Positions 48,601-60,506 of a stretch of 64,000 nt of DNA are shown in pieces (position 1 is the stretch's first letter; each line of letters opens with the position of its first letter). A model generated the notes under the pieces. The model was not told the DNA's origin. It made no database searches and worked only from the letters and a program-made list of their open reading frames with translations. The position numbers and the translations under genes were made by a program. Origin of the DNA: Pratylenchus scribneri (lineage: Eukaryota; Nematoda; Chromadorea; Rhabditida; Pratylenchidae); the NCBI GenBank assembly GCA_030063045.1, contig JAQSEB010000085.1, forward strand, positions 558,001-622,000, read 5' to 3'.

Positions 48601-51600
48601 AAATGCACCTGAACGAAAATGCACCTGACTTTTGGCCAAACAAATTTAGCAAAAATTTTAATATTAATTAAAATACCTTTTAAAATTAAATTTTTTTTAT
48701 TAATTTTTATTTAAAAATTCCATCAAATTTTGGCCGCCTTCAATTTTGGCTTTTTCGGAATAAAAATGCAAATTTAAAGCCACCTGAATCCGTTCCCAAT
48801 CCAGCAGCGTCCGATTGCCGAGGGCACGCAAATATTCGGTCACGGCTGGATCGCAAAAAAGAACAATGTTATTCTGGAGACGAAGCAGAATGTTGGTCAA
48901 ATAGCCCAAATATTGGTCAAAATGGCGGGTGAATCTGAGCAAATAAAAATGTGATTAATATTAAAAGTGAAAAAGATTATAGGGGAAAATGATCATAAAA
49001 TTAGGTCAAAAACTATTTTAAATTACTATAATTTATTGAATTTTGGTGCTGAAAAGTGAAGGCTAATTTGACTATTCTCAATGGATAAAAATGAATGTCG
49101 CCTTTCTATCCTAATTAATATTTGTTCATTGATTCATTCTTCAATTTGGGTATTATAAGATGAAATGGCCAACACAGGGACTGTTTCTCCCCTTTATGAG
49201 GAAATTGTAAGAAAATATAGAAATTGGAGGAAAAATATTATTGGAAATGGATTTTTGAATTATTTTATTAAATTTTTTGATATTTTATGAAACCGGAGAA
49301 TTTTCAAAAATTGAAACCGAAATTCCAAAATCGGCCAGAACCGAAAACTTCAGTTTCAAACAGACTTTGGATCTATATTTTAGATCTGATGAGATAAACA
49401 CCGGAAATTATATCCTCTTCTAATATTTTGTTATTTTCAGTTTGGATACCGTATTCCAAGGGAAATGGCTACTCAGAGAAGAGAGAAAATTATGTAAGCA
49501 TGAAATGCCCATAGGCAATTCTATCCTCCCCGTTCCCTCACCTCACTTCTTTTCTTTCTCCAATTTTGATACCGTATTTTTAGAATGGGAAATGGGCACA
49601 GTAAAAAACATGAAATGACCCACATGGACCCTTTTACAGTTCGATCAAAAACATATCTCCAAGGCATTAATTTTAAAATCATAATTGTCCAAAAAAAATG
49701 CCCAAAAAATCAATTTTCAAAAAAGATGGCCTGATTAATGGGACTTTAAAATTTTTTTTTAGATAAATTCCTAAAATATTTTTTGATATTCACCTTTGCC
49801 ACTTCCCCCGTCCAATGTCCAACAATGCCGTCACCAAAACTGGTGCCTATAAAAAGTGGAAGCAATTAGATAGACCTATAAGAGAGTAATTTTGGACGAA
49901 CCTCTCTTCTTTTCCGCCTCAAATTCTGTCGTTCCTTTATCAATTCTAAAAAAGTTTATAAATTATTTATTTTTATTTTATTTGGGATACTATTTAATTT
50001 GGAAAAAAACATTTAATTTCATAGAAATTTTTGTGTCGAAAATTAATCTTTTTGAGGCCATAAAACTTGGCCAAATCATCTGGCTTTTTTTAGGATTGCT
50101 ATGCTCAGAGAGCTAAGTAAGACTTAATTTTAACCTAACCTTAAACCGATCTTAAGCCCCAAAATTTTGACTTGGCCTAAAAATAGGAATTATTTTTCTA
50201 CATGAGTTTCTACAAAAATTTTTATGTTAATAACCTAGATTTTAAACCCTAATAATTTATTTGTTTATGGCCAAGTTATTTGGCCTCAAAAAAGATTATT
50301 TTTTTTGGCAAAAAAATTTTCTACCAATTCAATTTTTTCAGCAATTTAAATATTTCCCATTTTTGGACCCACCTTTGCTGCCAATGAATTGCCTGGTGCG
50401 AACAGTGGCTTGAAGCGTGAAATTCTTGTTTGGCATTGGCATTGGAGGCGGTGGTGGCGGAGGAGACCATTCTTCCGCCGAGCTTTCATCCGGTGGTGGC
50501 CTTCGCCAAATTGGCACTGGCGATGGTTGTGTGATCCCAGCAGGTGCTCCATAGAATGGATCGAATGGAATTTCCACTAAATGGATACGAAATAGAAAAT
50601 ATCATTACAGTTGATTGAATATTTGTGCCATTCTTTTGGCCATAGCTCAACAAGGAAGCAACCAATTTTGGAAGGCGATATGCCATTTGAAAGCCCTAAA
50701 CGTCCTCTAAAAAGTGGCCATTCTAATTCTTTGAAAAGTTAAAGAATTTTTAAAATAAGCGACTTTTCTTCAAAAGATTCGGGTTTATTACACTCAAAAA
50801 CATGTAACTTTTCTAAAAGTTGGATTTTATAATAAAAAGCCACTTTTTAGAGGACACTTTGGGCTTTCGAATGATATATTGCCTTCCAAAATTTGCAATT
50901 GCCTCGCTGAGTTATGGCCAAAAGAATGGCCAATGTACTGGCACTTGTTAAGTTTGGGTTTTTTTTTGTTTAGAAGGGAAAAACATGAAGGTCCCTCCTT
51001 TTGGTCATCAGCAGGAATAGGGTTAGGATCATTAGAATTTATTTGAGATGATTTCTGGTCCCTGAATCACCCTTAACGACTCTAACCTTAACCTGGATAA
51101 AACCCAAATGGGAGACCCTTCAAATTCCAAAAAGGGGATGTAAATTGAAAAATTGCCGTGAAATTTCCCTTACCGGGATGGATGATGTCTTCCTCCATGG
51201 AGGAGGATGCTGGGCCATATGGCAGTGGATGATGGCCATGATGGAACACTGTTGGAGTTGGCCTTGGCTCACGTTCCACACTGGCGATGATCTCATTCAA
51301 TTCTTCCTCCACTCGACGATTTCCTTTCCATTCTCCATCATCAATTTGGCCAATTGTTGGAGGCCTTCGCGTCGTTCGGCCAAATAATTCGTCGCTTTGT
51401 TCAACTGTTTCATCCTCGGCACGCACTGGGCCAAATTCGATTGTGGGCCTTTTTGCCTCATATCCATCAGTTTCTGTTGCTGTTGGCACTGGCACATTTG
51501 GGGTGGAATGTTCCAATTCAATGGGTGAAGTGGTAGAATGATTTTCTGGGCTAAAATATGGAGGGAATATTTGAAATGGTGCAAAATGATAATTTAATGG

Positions 51601-54600
51601 AACAGCCAAACTTGGCGCGATTTAAAATAATTCAACAGCGACTTAACTAATTTTGATAATTTTAGTATCAATTTGAATAGAAGACTTTTGGGTTTTGTCT
51701 ATTCAATAATATTAAATTTGTTTTAATTGGTTCAGAATTTTTGGAGTTATATTCGAAAAACCATTTTAAAATGTCCTTATTATGGATAATAGAAATTTTC
51801 AGTTGATTTTTGGTCACAATTCCATTAATTTTTAACCAATTTAAATAAAATTTATTTCATTAGATAGCCAAAAGTCTACTCTTTAATTTGATACTAAAAT
51901 CATCCTTGAAGAGTTATATTAAATGGCGACAAATAATTGGCCCTAGGGCAATTTAAGAATTTATTTCATACTTCTGTGAAGTCAAAACAATGGAAATTGT
52001 TGAAGATTCTTCGTCCATCACATTTGGAGTGGTCGTTTCCAATATTTCAGCAATTGATGGCAATTTTTGGCCTAAATTGTCGGTCACTCTGGGCTTTTCA
52101 CGAAGCCAAAACAAATCATCGAAATCCTCCTCTTCTTCCTTTGTTCGACTTTCTTCACTCGAATTTGCCACATTTCCTGTGGGGAAATTGGTTAAATTTG
52201 ATGCTAATTTTTATCTTTTGGATTATTTTTTTGAAAGAAGATTCATTGGAGCAAGAGCCAAAAATAGTAGACATTTTATCAGAAAATTGGCACAATAAAA
52301 TTTTAGAAATTGATTGGCAAATTTATTGTCCATTTTTTTGTAATAAGTGGCATTAATTTGGAGAATAAAATTCTATTTTTTTTTATAAATCAGGCGGAAT
52401 TATTCTAAGCGAAAACACAAAACAGGCGGAATTATTCTAAGCGAAAACACAAACAGGCGGAATTATTCTAAGCGAAAACACAAAACAGGCGGAATTATTC
52501 TAAGCGAAAACACAAAACAGGCGGAATTATTCTAAGCGAAAACACAAACAGGCGGAATTATTCTAAGCGAAAACACAAAACAGGCGGAATTATTCTAAGC
52601 GAAAACACAAAACAGGCGGAATTATTCTAAGCGAAAACACAAAACAGGCGGAATTATTCTAAGCGAAAACACAAACAGGCGGAATTATTCTAAGCGAAAA
52701 CACAAAACAGGCGGAATTATTCTAAGCGAAAACACAAAACAGGCGGAATTATTCTAATCGAAAACACAAACAGGCGGAATTATTCTAAGCGAAAACACAA
52801 AACAGGCGGAATTATTCTAATCGAAAACACAAACAGGCGGAATTATTCTTATTAGCGAAAACACAAACAGGCGGAATTATTCTAAGTGAAAACACAAAAC
52901 AGGCGGAATTATTCTAAGCAAAACATTCAGAATTATAAGCAAAACGGGCAGAATTATTTTAACCAAAAAAAAGCGGAATTTACAACTACAATTACAAATC
53001 AGGCAAAATTACAAACTAATTTTTAGAACAACAAAACAAAATAAGAAAATTTATGAAACTGATTCAATTAAAGGCTGGTTTTTTTATCTATTTTTCTTTA
53101 ATTTCGCTAAGGATCTATTAAAAATAAATTTTATTTCAATGCCAATTGAATCTAATCATTTCTCAACATATTTGTATTTATTAAAACTGACCAATGCCCT
53201 TTTCTGTCGTAATGCTGAAGTTGCTCCCGGGCATTTCCTTCTCTATTCTAGCGCTACCGTTTTCCTCTTGAATTTGGTCCAAATTGGTTTCATTTTGCCT
53301 TTCCAAAATGCCCCATTCTCTGCCCTTTTCCAATTGTGCCCTCACAATATGACTTCCATTTCCTTTTGGCTCCTCATTTTTGATCTTCACCATTCGATCA
53401 AATTCAATTTGCCGACCGGCTGGTGCCGTCACTCGAATAACATTATTTTCCATATTTGGTCGTTGCTTTTTGCCATTCTTTTGCACAATTGAAAGGCGGA
53501 ATTTTTGCTGATTACTTTGTGCCAAAGTTGGCTTAGATGCCGTTGAAATATTCAACAATGATGTTCCAACGGTGGTCGAAACAATTTTGGGAGAAATTGA
53601 AGCAGAATTATTTGATGAATTTAAATCAATTTTATGGCCATTTGAAGGGGAATTAGGAGGCGAAGAAAGCGGCGGAAACATTGTGGAAATTCCAATATTT
53701 CCTGTTGTTAAATTTTCGGCCATTTCTCTCTTATGTCCACCATTTTTCAGCCCCAATTCTTTCCGATTAGTCGGCATTATGGCCAACCACAGCAAGAGGA
53801 GAAGGCCAATTCCCAATGCAACCATGCCGGCCAATGCTGCCAACCTTGCCAGCCGTTTTCGGCGTTTGCCAGCAGCCCCGCTCCCCACTGATGACCAAGC
53901 CCATCCGGTTCGCCTTTCGCGTGCCGTCGGACGCCAAACTCGTGCTGGCCGAAGCAACATTTGATCAATGGAATATTGTTGCGAATTTTGGGGTTGATGA
54001 GATTGTTGATTTGAGGATCCATTTTCGGAATCGTCGCTGCCATTTTCATCCAGCAAACGAATTCCTTGCTGTTTATCTATAATAATTTTATTATTTAATT
54101 TGCAGAAAATGCATTTAATTCTAATTGGAGGTTGGTAATATTTCAGTACAGCCATTTCAGTAAGTATCTAGGCAATTCTTTTGGCCATATCTCAGTGATG
54201 TAATAGTAATAGCCAATTTTGAAAGGCGATATACCATTTAAAAGCTCAAAAAGGCCTTTATAGTTTGGTCAATTTTAAATTTTAAGAATTAAAGCTTTAA
54301 AAAAAATTTGTATGCCATTGAGTATAATAAAACCGAATTTTCGGGGAAAGCCATTTATTTTACAAATTATTTTATTTTTCAATAAATTAGTTAAGCCACT
54401 TTTTAGAGAACATTTAGTGCTTTCAAATGGCATATCGCCTTCCTGAATTCGTTGATGCCCTTGTTGGGATATGTCTAGAAGAATGGCCAGAAACGTCCCT
54501 TCGCCTATTTGACAAAAAATTCTGATGGCAAAAATTTCGATTCACGCATTTTGGCCAAATTAGACTTCTTTAAGATTCCAAAGCTCCAAGGGTTTAGTCC

Positions 54601-54874
54601 TAATCCTAAATCTTACCCTATGGCTCAACATTTTGTTAAGGGAAAGGTTAATGGCTCAAAAATATTTGTTTAACAAAAAATTTTTGCAAATTCAATGTTT
54701 TTGGCAAATTAATTATTTCCCATTTATCTATTCCACCTTTGTTGAGCATGATGCTGCCCTTTTTATTTCCATTCATCGTTGTGGCCACATTTTCTTCTTC
54801 CTCCTTCTGCTTTTGCAACAATCCATGTCCATTCTGATTGATGACCATTCCGCCGCCACTTGATGGGCATTTAG
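45698..54874 (-). CDS. Type II membrane protein with C-terminal HtrL/YibB-like domain (5' end missing)
   Basis: Eleven minus-strand exons: 54737-54874, 53192-54076, 51972-52176, 51174-51550, 50373-50576, 49902-49945, 49794-49846, 48784-48934, 48112-48276, 46971-47189 and 45698-45946. They give about 896 residues in frame; the first coding exon was not found. A cytosolic acidic/Gln-rich part ends in GKRRKR, then a TM segment (LAALAGMVALGIGLLLLLWL, about residue 120-147), then a long low-complexity Ser/Pro/Glu stem. The C-terminal 300 residues carry PVLVTALLDIGRGKW, RLQNNIVLFCD, VEISLSELPFY, FFAWLDAGYGHG, VSGGFLAGDD, DDDQTTLL and GGWFDAF. This is the HtrL/YibB family pattern as I recall it (glycosyltransferase-like; DDDQ probably functional). 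Topology suggests a Golgi-lumen enzyme; substrate unknown. The introns hold five family A/B copies plus a family A half copy, and one minisatellite. Confidence 0.78.
45963..46060 (+). repeat. 48-bp direct duplication
   Basis: Two identical copies starting CATTTTAGTTTTAAACCG, in the last intron of the HtrL-like gene. Confidence 0.9.
46421..46713. repeat. Family A element, copy 12
   Basis: The left end is preceded by GGTACCTGAG, which helps place the true terminus outside TTCTTTTGG. The right end is degenerate. Confidence 0.8.
47305..47792. repeat. Family A element, copy 13, with internal insertion
   Basis: Both arms are intact (CAATTCTTTTGGCCATATC and GATATGGCCAAAAGAATGG) but about 490 bp apart. 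The extra DNA in the core looks like a second, partial copy. Confidence 0.75.
47871..47975. repeat. Family A solo right arm
   Basis: Only the right half is present, from AAAAATTAGTAAAGCCAC to GATATGGCCAAAAGAATGG. Confidence 0.75.
50630..50925. repeat. Family A element, copy 14
   Basis: GCCATTCTTTTGGCCATAG and TATGGCCAAAAGAATGGC form matching ends, so the inverted repeat extends at least to GCCATT. Confidence 0.87.
51636..51930. repeat. Family B element, single unit
   Basis: Ends CAGCGACTTAACTAATTTTG and GAGTTATATTAAATGGCG, with GAAGACTTTTGGG inverted by GCCAAAAGTCTACTC. Confidence 0.7.
52393..52925 (+). repeat. 32-bp minisatellite array 5
   Basis: About 17 units, some one base shorter (CACAAACAGG). 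The right end decays into single-motif remnants up to about 53010. In an intron of the HtrL-like gene. Confidence 0.95.
54174..54482. repeat. Family A element, copy 15
   Basis: GGCAATTCTTTTGGCCATATC on the left, GATATGTCTAGAAGAATGG on the right. Confidence 0.8.
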
Positions 54875-55244
54875 CTGGAAAAAAGTATTCGGACTTTGAC
54901 AAAAAATTCAACGAGGAAAACACGATTTTGCTCTTTGTTTGTGTTTTGACTTTAAAAGAAGGAGGAAGACAAGAATTGCGAAGGAATGGCCAAAAGGAAG
55001 AGTCGTCTGGTAGTGGCTAGAATGAAAGAGGGATTTGTGGACACTTTAAACGTTGGTTTGGTTTGGATTTTGGAAGGTGGAAATTGGGTTGGGGAAGGGG
55101 AAGTTGGGGTGGCCAACCCAAAGGGATTGAGAGGGATCGGGGAGGAGATAATCCAAAGTGGGAGGAATGGAATGGAATTGGGAAGGGGGACACGGAATGG
55201 GTGTGGTTTTGTAGTGTGGATCTGGATATTGGATTTCGTCCTTC

Positions 55245-56345
55245 CATTCACACCAAAATCCAAAATTTCCTCCGTGTGAAATTGACAGTCGCTTCTTCAT
55301 ATAATTTAGCCATGGGAGACAATTCCCAGCCATTTTTTATGTGGAATTAATGGGAAGAAGCACTGCTTGATTGGAAAAAGAAGATGAGTGGAGGAAGGGG
55401 GAAATGTGATTAATTAATTGCTTGCTGCCAGCTGATGAGGCGAAAGAGCACTCATCGTTTTATTCAAATAAAAATAAATGGAGGTGTGGATCATTCAAAT
55501 GAATGAAAAAGTGGTAGGGAGATTGGATTTCGTCCACCAAACATTCATTTCCTCCGTGTGAAATTGACAGTCGTCGGGCTTCTCATTTATTTATTAGCCG
55601 TGGGAGGATCCAACAACATTCCCAGCTACTTTTTGTGTGAAAATAATGGGGAAGAAGCACCGCAGAGATGGGGGAATGAATTGGACATTAAAGGCGAGGG
55701 CGGAGAAGGAGGAAAATGTGATTAATTGACTGCTTTGAACAATTTTAAACGCCGTTTTTTGAAGAACGGCTGAAATTTTTAAAGGGAAAACTCGCTGGAG
55801 GTGGTCCTGATTTAATGAGATTTGATGAGGAAGATTATTCCAAAATGGGAGGCATGCGTGTGGTCGTTGCGTGGATCACCTTCCATTCACAGCAACACAA
55901 CATCCAAGCATTCATTTTCCCGTGTGAAATTGACAGTCATCGCCTATTCGCTTCTTTCATTATTTGCCGTGGGAGATATTCCCAGCCATTTTTTGTGTGG
56001 AAATATTAGGAAAAAGCATTGATGGGAGATGAAAAAGTGAGGATGAAGAAGAAGGATGAAAGAATGATTAAAAAGGGAGGCTGAAGATCGGAGGGTGAAG
56101 GAAAGATGAGGACGGGATATAAGCGAGAAGGGACAATAGGCTTTTTAAATTCTTGGTTCACAATTTTGAGCTTCTCGCTTCTTTCTATAATTTAACCGTG
56201 GGAGACATTCCCAGCCATTTTTTCTGAGGAAGAAGCACCGCAGGGATGGGAATGAATTGGACATAAAAGGCAAGGAAGAATGTAGGGGAAAATGTGATTA
56301 ATTGACTGCTTGCTGCCAGCCGATGAGGCGAAAGCAGCGCGGCGG
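55245..56345 (+). repeat. Degenerate tandem repeat of about 300-340 bp
   Basis: The phrases GTGTGAAATTGACAGTC and GTGGGAGA..TTCCCAGCCATTTTT recur near 55.27, 55.55, 55.92 and (partly) 56.19 kb, with AGCACCGCAG and GCTGATGAGGCGAAAG between some copies. Confidence 0.75.
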
Positions 56346-56435
56346 TCGTCGGTTTAATTCAAATACATACTAAATGGATTGCTGGGCAAAATGCACACAG
56401 CAGCAGAAGCAGAGGCGAAAGGGAAAAGAAGGAAG

Positions 56436-56875
56436 ATGATTGGCGTGCAAAATGGGGGAATTGGGAAGGAGCAGAAATGTGGGGGCTAGGGGAATAGCCC
56501 AAAAGAGTATTTGAGAGGTGTAAATTTGTAAATGATGGGGGAGGATGGCCCAAACCCATCTTCTCATTCAATTGTAAGGAAGTACCATTTAGTGGGATTG
56601 CTCTAGACGAAAGACGAAGGCAGATTTCGCGCAGATACTCCCAGGTTTGGCCAAATTTTTATGAGAAAGGAAAGAGTTGTTCAAAGCTTCAAAATCGGTT
56701 TCAAACCGGGATTTCCAAGATGATTGGCGTGCAAAATGGGGGAATTGAGAAGGAGCAGGGAAGAGAATAGGCCAAAAGAGTGATGGTGAAAAGGTGTAAA
56801 TTTGTAAATGATGGGGGAGGATGGCCCAAACCAATCTTCTCATTCAATTGTAAGGAAGTAGCATTTACAAGGTCA
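56436..56875 (+). repeat. About 150-bp direct duplication
   Basis: GATGATTGGCGTGCAAAATG through TTCTCATTCAATTGTAAGG occurs twice, starting near 56436 and 56718. Confidence 0.85.
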
Positions 56876-57197
56876 ATAATGGGAACATGGCCCAAACCAC
56901 TTCCAAAGGGAAAGGAATGGGTCAATGGATGGCGGATGGCGCAGATGCAAACTTAAGCCAGACCGTCTAGAATAGGCAGAGATCAGCAGACAAATCTGAT
57001 CACCTTCAAACTTTATAATGCAAACTACAAATAAGGAAATTCATTTGTTGAAAATATAGGAAAAAAAGTATCAAAAAATAATTAATTATAATTACTTTCT
57101 AATAATTTCATATTTAAATGATTTTTTTTATTTGCATTAAATATTTTGGAGGTGCCTATATTTGTACAATTGGTGAAGATGACCTATTAGCACCTGG

Positions 57198-58140
57198 CTA
57201 GACAGACTTTGATGAGGAAGGAATGTTTATAAAAATGGATGTGGATGTTCGGTGTTCGCCAGTCTGCAATGCTGGTTTGTTGCAGCTGGCTTTGGCCATT
57301 TCAATGCTTTTCTTTTGAACATTTTTATCTGCGAATTCCTCTGGGAATCGTTCAATCATCAAAGAAGCCATTCGCATTTCGATGGCCATTTGTGGGTTGG
57401 CCAAAAATCGGGCGCGCTCCAAATTGATTGGATTTGTGAAAGGCGAAAAAGGGTGGGTTGGTGGGGGAAGGATTGGAATGCGCAAAAAGCACACCAATCA
57501 AACATTTGTGTTTTGGCTGATTGTAGGGGCCGGTTGGGGGAGGGGAGGGCGAAAGGACAAAGACCAACATCAAAAGGTAAAGAGACGGGGAATGGGGGAA
57601 GTTAATGGAAATATTTAGGAAGGAAGAAAAACTATTAGCTACTTTGGGCTTCAATTTAAAATGATGAGGAATTTTTTGGGGTGTGTGGCCACGGCTTGGC
57701 CCCGGTGAATGAGGACATTTTCGTGTGTGAATTTCCCTTGATGGACGGTAACATGATGCGCATTTCCCTTCACCCTGTCCATTATTTTGCCCAGGGCATG
57801 TCGGGCCTGACCTGCCAAAAATGTTGGCTAGGTAGGTCCAAACACGGAATTCACTTCAATTTGCCCAAATGAAAACAGCACAACACGGAAAAAAGGGAGA
57901 AAAGTAGCCGCTGAAATTCGAGTAGCTACCGCGGCGGGAGGACCATTTCCAGTACAAACACAACTGTGGACTGCCGGACGATTTTGTTTGCCATTGCATT
58001 TGGCCCACCCCCCTTCTACTCTTGGCTTCCAATTTTCCATGCATTTTCGGTCTGTTTTGGCATGTTTGGCGGAATCGAGGTCGAAAAAATGGTGGCCCCT
58101 TCTCTTTCAATTTTGACACCGCCCGGGGCCAAATTGAATC
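57198..58140 (-). CDS. Unresolved minus-strand gene, terminal exon plus upstream coding-like blocks
   Basis: The clearest part is a terminal exon at 57198-57416 (acceptor TTTGGAG). It encodes 72 residues starting RARFLANPQMAIEMRMASLM and containing ERFPEEFADKNVQKKSIEMA, then a Ser-rich tail and TAG. Upstream on the same strand, 57690-57810 reads KIMDRVKGNAHHVTVHQGKF with a good purine-first codon pattern, and 58010-58130 reads GGVKIEREGATIFSTSIPPN. I could not join these blocks with convincing splice sites, and the plus strand is also open at 57690-57830. It may be a diverged gene, a pseudogene or two genes. No family was recognised. Confidence 0.35.
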
Positions 58141-58330
58141 ATCAAAAGGAAGAATAGAGGAAAAGAAATTCGGGGATAGGAATAGGAACCATTTAGCTAC
58201 GGATGCGTGTGAAAAACCCCATTTTGGCCAAAATATAACACTCGAAAAAAATTGTTGCGCGGAAAGATGAGATTTGACATACAGAGAAATGGACCATTTT
58301 TAACAGTAGAGGAGCTTTTAGACTTGGATC

Positions 58331-58654
58331 ATTTTTAGGGCCATAGCTCAACGAAGCAAATGCCTATCAGTGAAGGCGATATACCATTGAAAAGCCAAAA
58401 CTGTCCTCTACAAAGTGGCTTTATTAAATTTTAAGTATTCGAAGTTTGCAAAAAGTTACATGTCTTTGAATTTGAATATAAAGGTAAAAGTCTTTGAAAT
58501 TCGAATCTTTTGAGGAAAGCCGCTTATATTTTACAAAATGTTTTATGTTTCGAAAAAATTAGTATAGCCACTTTTTAGAGGACATTTAGGGCTTTAAAAT
58601 GGCATATCGCCTTCCTTAATTGGTTGCTTCCTTGTTGAGCTATGGCCAAAAGAA
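58331..58654. repeat. Family A element, copy 16
   Basis: Left arm TTTTTAGGGCCATAGCTCAAC, right arm GAGCTATGGCCAAAAGAAG. Confidence 0.82.
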
Positions 58655-58892
58655 GGCCCAAGTATTCTATCTTATTGAATATGTTTAGTTTCGATTTTTT
58701 TAATGGAAACAAGAGTTTAGAGGAGGCAAAAATTTTGATAAAAGCGCACGTAAAAAGCTGCGCGCGATCCTTATCCCAAATTCTCAATGGTCTTCTGAGT
58801 TTTTCGATCGGGGGTCTCGTTGCCAAATCCAAGTCTTAAAGCCCGTCTCCTACCCCCTCTCATCCACTCCAATTCCGTTAGCAATTAGTGGG

Positions 58893-59003
58893 ATAGGAAG
58901 ATTGGTGGGAAAATGCAGTGATTTGTTTAAAAGGTGGAGCTGAATAATAGGAAGATTTGGTGGGACAATGCAAATGCAGTGATTTGTTTAAAAAGTGGAG
59001 CTG
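58893..59003 (+). repeat. About 58-bp direct duplication
   Basis: ATAGGAAGATTGGTGGGA.AATGCAGTGATTTG with TTTAAAA-GTGGAGCTG occurs twice with small differences. Confidence 0.8.
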
Positions 59004-59664
59004 TAAAAAGAGACAAAAAAGAAGGGACAAAAAACAGAGAAGAACATAGAGGAAGAAGCAATTTAAGTGGCTTGTTGGAATAGGGAAGACTGGAATGTGG
59101 CTAAAACATGAGAATACATTGCCACGTAGCTGCTGGATGGAAAGAAGGGGGCAAAGGATGGAAATGGGAAAAAGGAGAAGCATCTTTCAAATTATTGTCT
59201 GATTGAATCAGTTTTGTCTGCAGGTTTTGAAATGGTCTTTGGCCCACATTTTTAAATGTAAAAATGGGAATGTGGATTGAATGAACGTGTTTTACTTTAC
59301 ACCGGTCGATGAATCATACATAATCAGCAACACGGAAGAGGGAGGCTTAAATGAATGAATAATTGAATGGCCAAAGTTCACGTTTTCCTAGGCCTAAATT
59401 GAACAATGGTAGCTTTTAATGAATGGACAAATTTTGAAGCAAAAACAGATGGAAATCAAAGTAATTAAAATATGTACAATAGCAACAAATTTTATCATCT
59501 TTTATCATTCATATTTTTATCGTTCCACTTCTTCCTTTTTATCAACAACGCTTTTGTAAAAAAAGATCTCATTTGGCAAAAAAAGCCGCTTTTAATTGAT
59601 ATTTTTATTAGATTATTCCATCAAAAGTGAAACTTTTCGGTATCCGGACCGGCTGATAGGGAGT

Positions 59665-59760
59665 AGGGACGATTTTTGGCCAATATAACAACAAGGTATT
59701 AGCCAATTTGGGAAGACGATATATCATTGGAAAGCTCAGTGTCCTCTACAATAGAGCATT
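59665..59760. repeat. Family A solo left arm
   Basis: TTTTTGGCCAATATAACAAC through GTGTCCTCTACAATAGAG; no right arm follows. Confidence 0.6.
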
Positions 59761-60506
59761 TTTATTTTTATTTAATCCACTTTTTACAAAGTTTTACTTC
59801 TTTGTGCGCAATAAACTCAAATTTAGTGAGGAAATGGGTATGGTAGCTATTAGGCATTTGGTGAAAATATTTGAAAAGAAATTGGCGAATTGTTATTTTC
59901 TTTCCTCTTCTTATCCAATTTTTTTATAGACTATAGGCACCAGAGAGCGAGAGGGCAGCATTGGCATGGCATGGCATCGATTATTCAGTAAATCAATCCT
60001 CAGCAGTCAGCAGCAGTCCATATCATCTCCGCTTTCCCCACCCAACACCCCATTTTCATTAAAAATAAAATTCATTCAATTAGGTAATCTCAATCTCAAT
60101 GATCATGACTTTATGATGTAGTTTATTCTTCGAAAATAATATCAAGGTCAAGGGTCTTCTCTAAATTAGCATAAGAATTTAAAAAAGAATTTCGAATGTC
60201 CTAATCTCCTCCCCTCATTATTTTCAATCATAAACATTGATTAATTGATCAATATACATCAATCGCTTTACTTTATTTTTGACATATGAGATGTGAAGTG
60301 AATGTTATTAATTTAATTCTTGAGATACCTTTTTCACGGTTTTTAAAACATTTCTGATTATGATTAAATAGCACCGTCTTTAAGATTTCATAAAAGAAAA
60401 ATACTAATTTTTACTAATTTATCTTCTTTAAATTCGCTCAATTCAATGACTAAACTTTGCAAGGTTTGAATATAATTTTTTATTGTCGAATATTCTTTGT
60501 TTTTAG

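Larger units (their letters stand above)
54875..57197. other. Upstream of the HtrL-like gene, locally repetitive
   Basis: Should hold the missing 5' exon(s) of the HtrL-like gene. It is GA-rich and repetitive with long shadow ORFs on both strands; I could not place a start. Confidence 0.45.
58141..60506. other. Intergenic with repeats
   Basis: Contains family A copies, a short duplication and AT-rich spacer. The first exon of the next gene should lie towards its right end but could not be identified. Confidence 0.5.

Noticed and set aside
54952..55333. Long ORFs on both strands upstream of the HtrL-like gene
   Set aside because: GA/CT-rich, overlapping a degenerate tandem repeat; none splices in phase to 54874.
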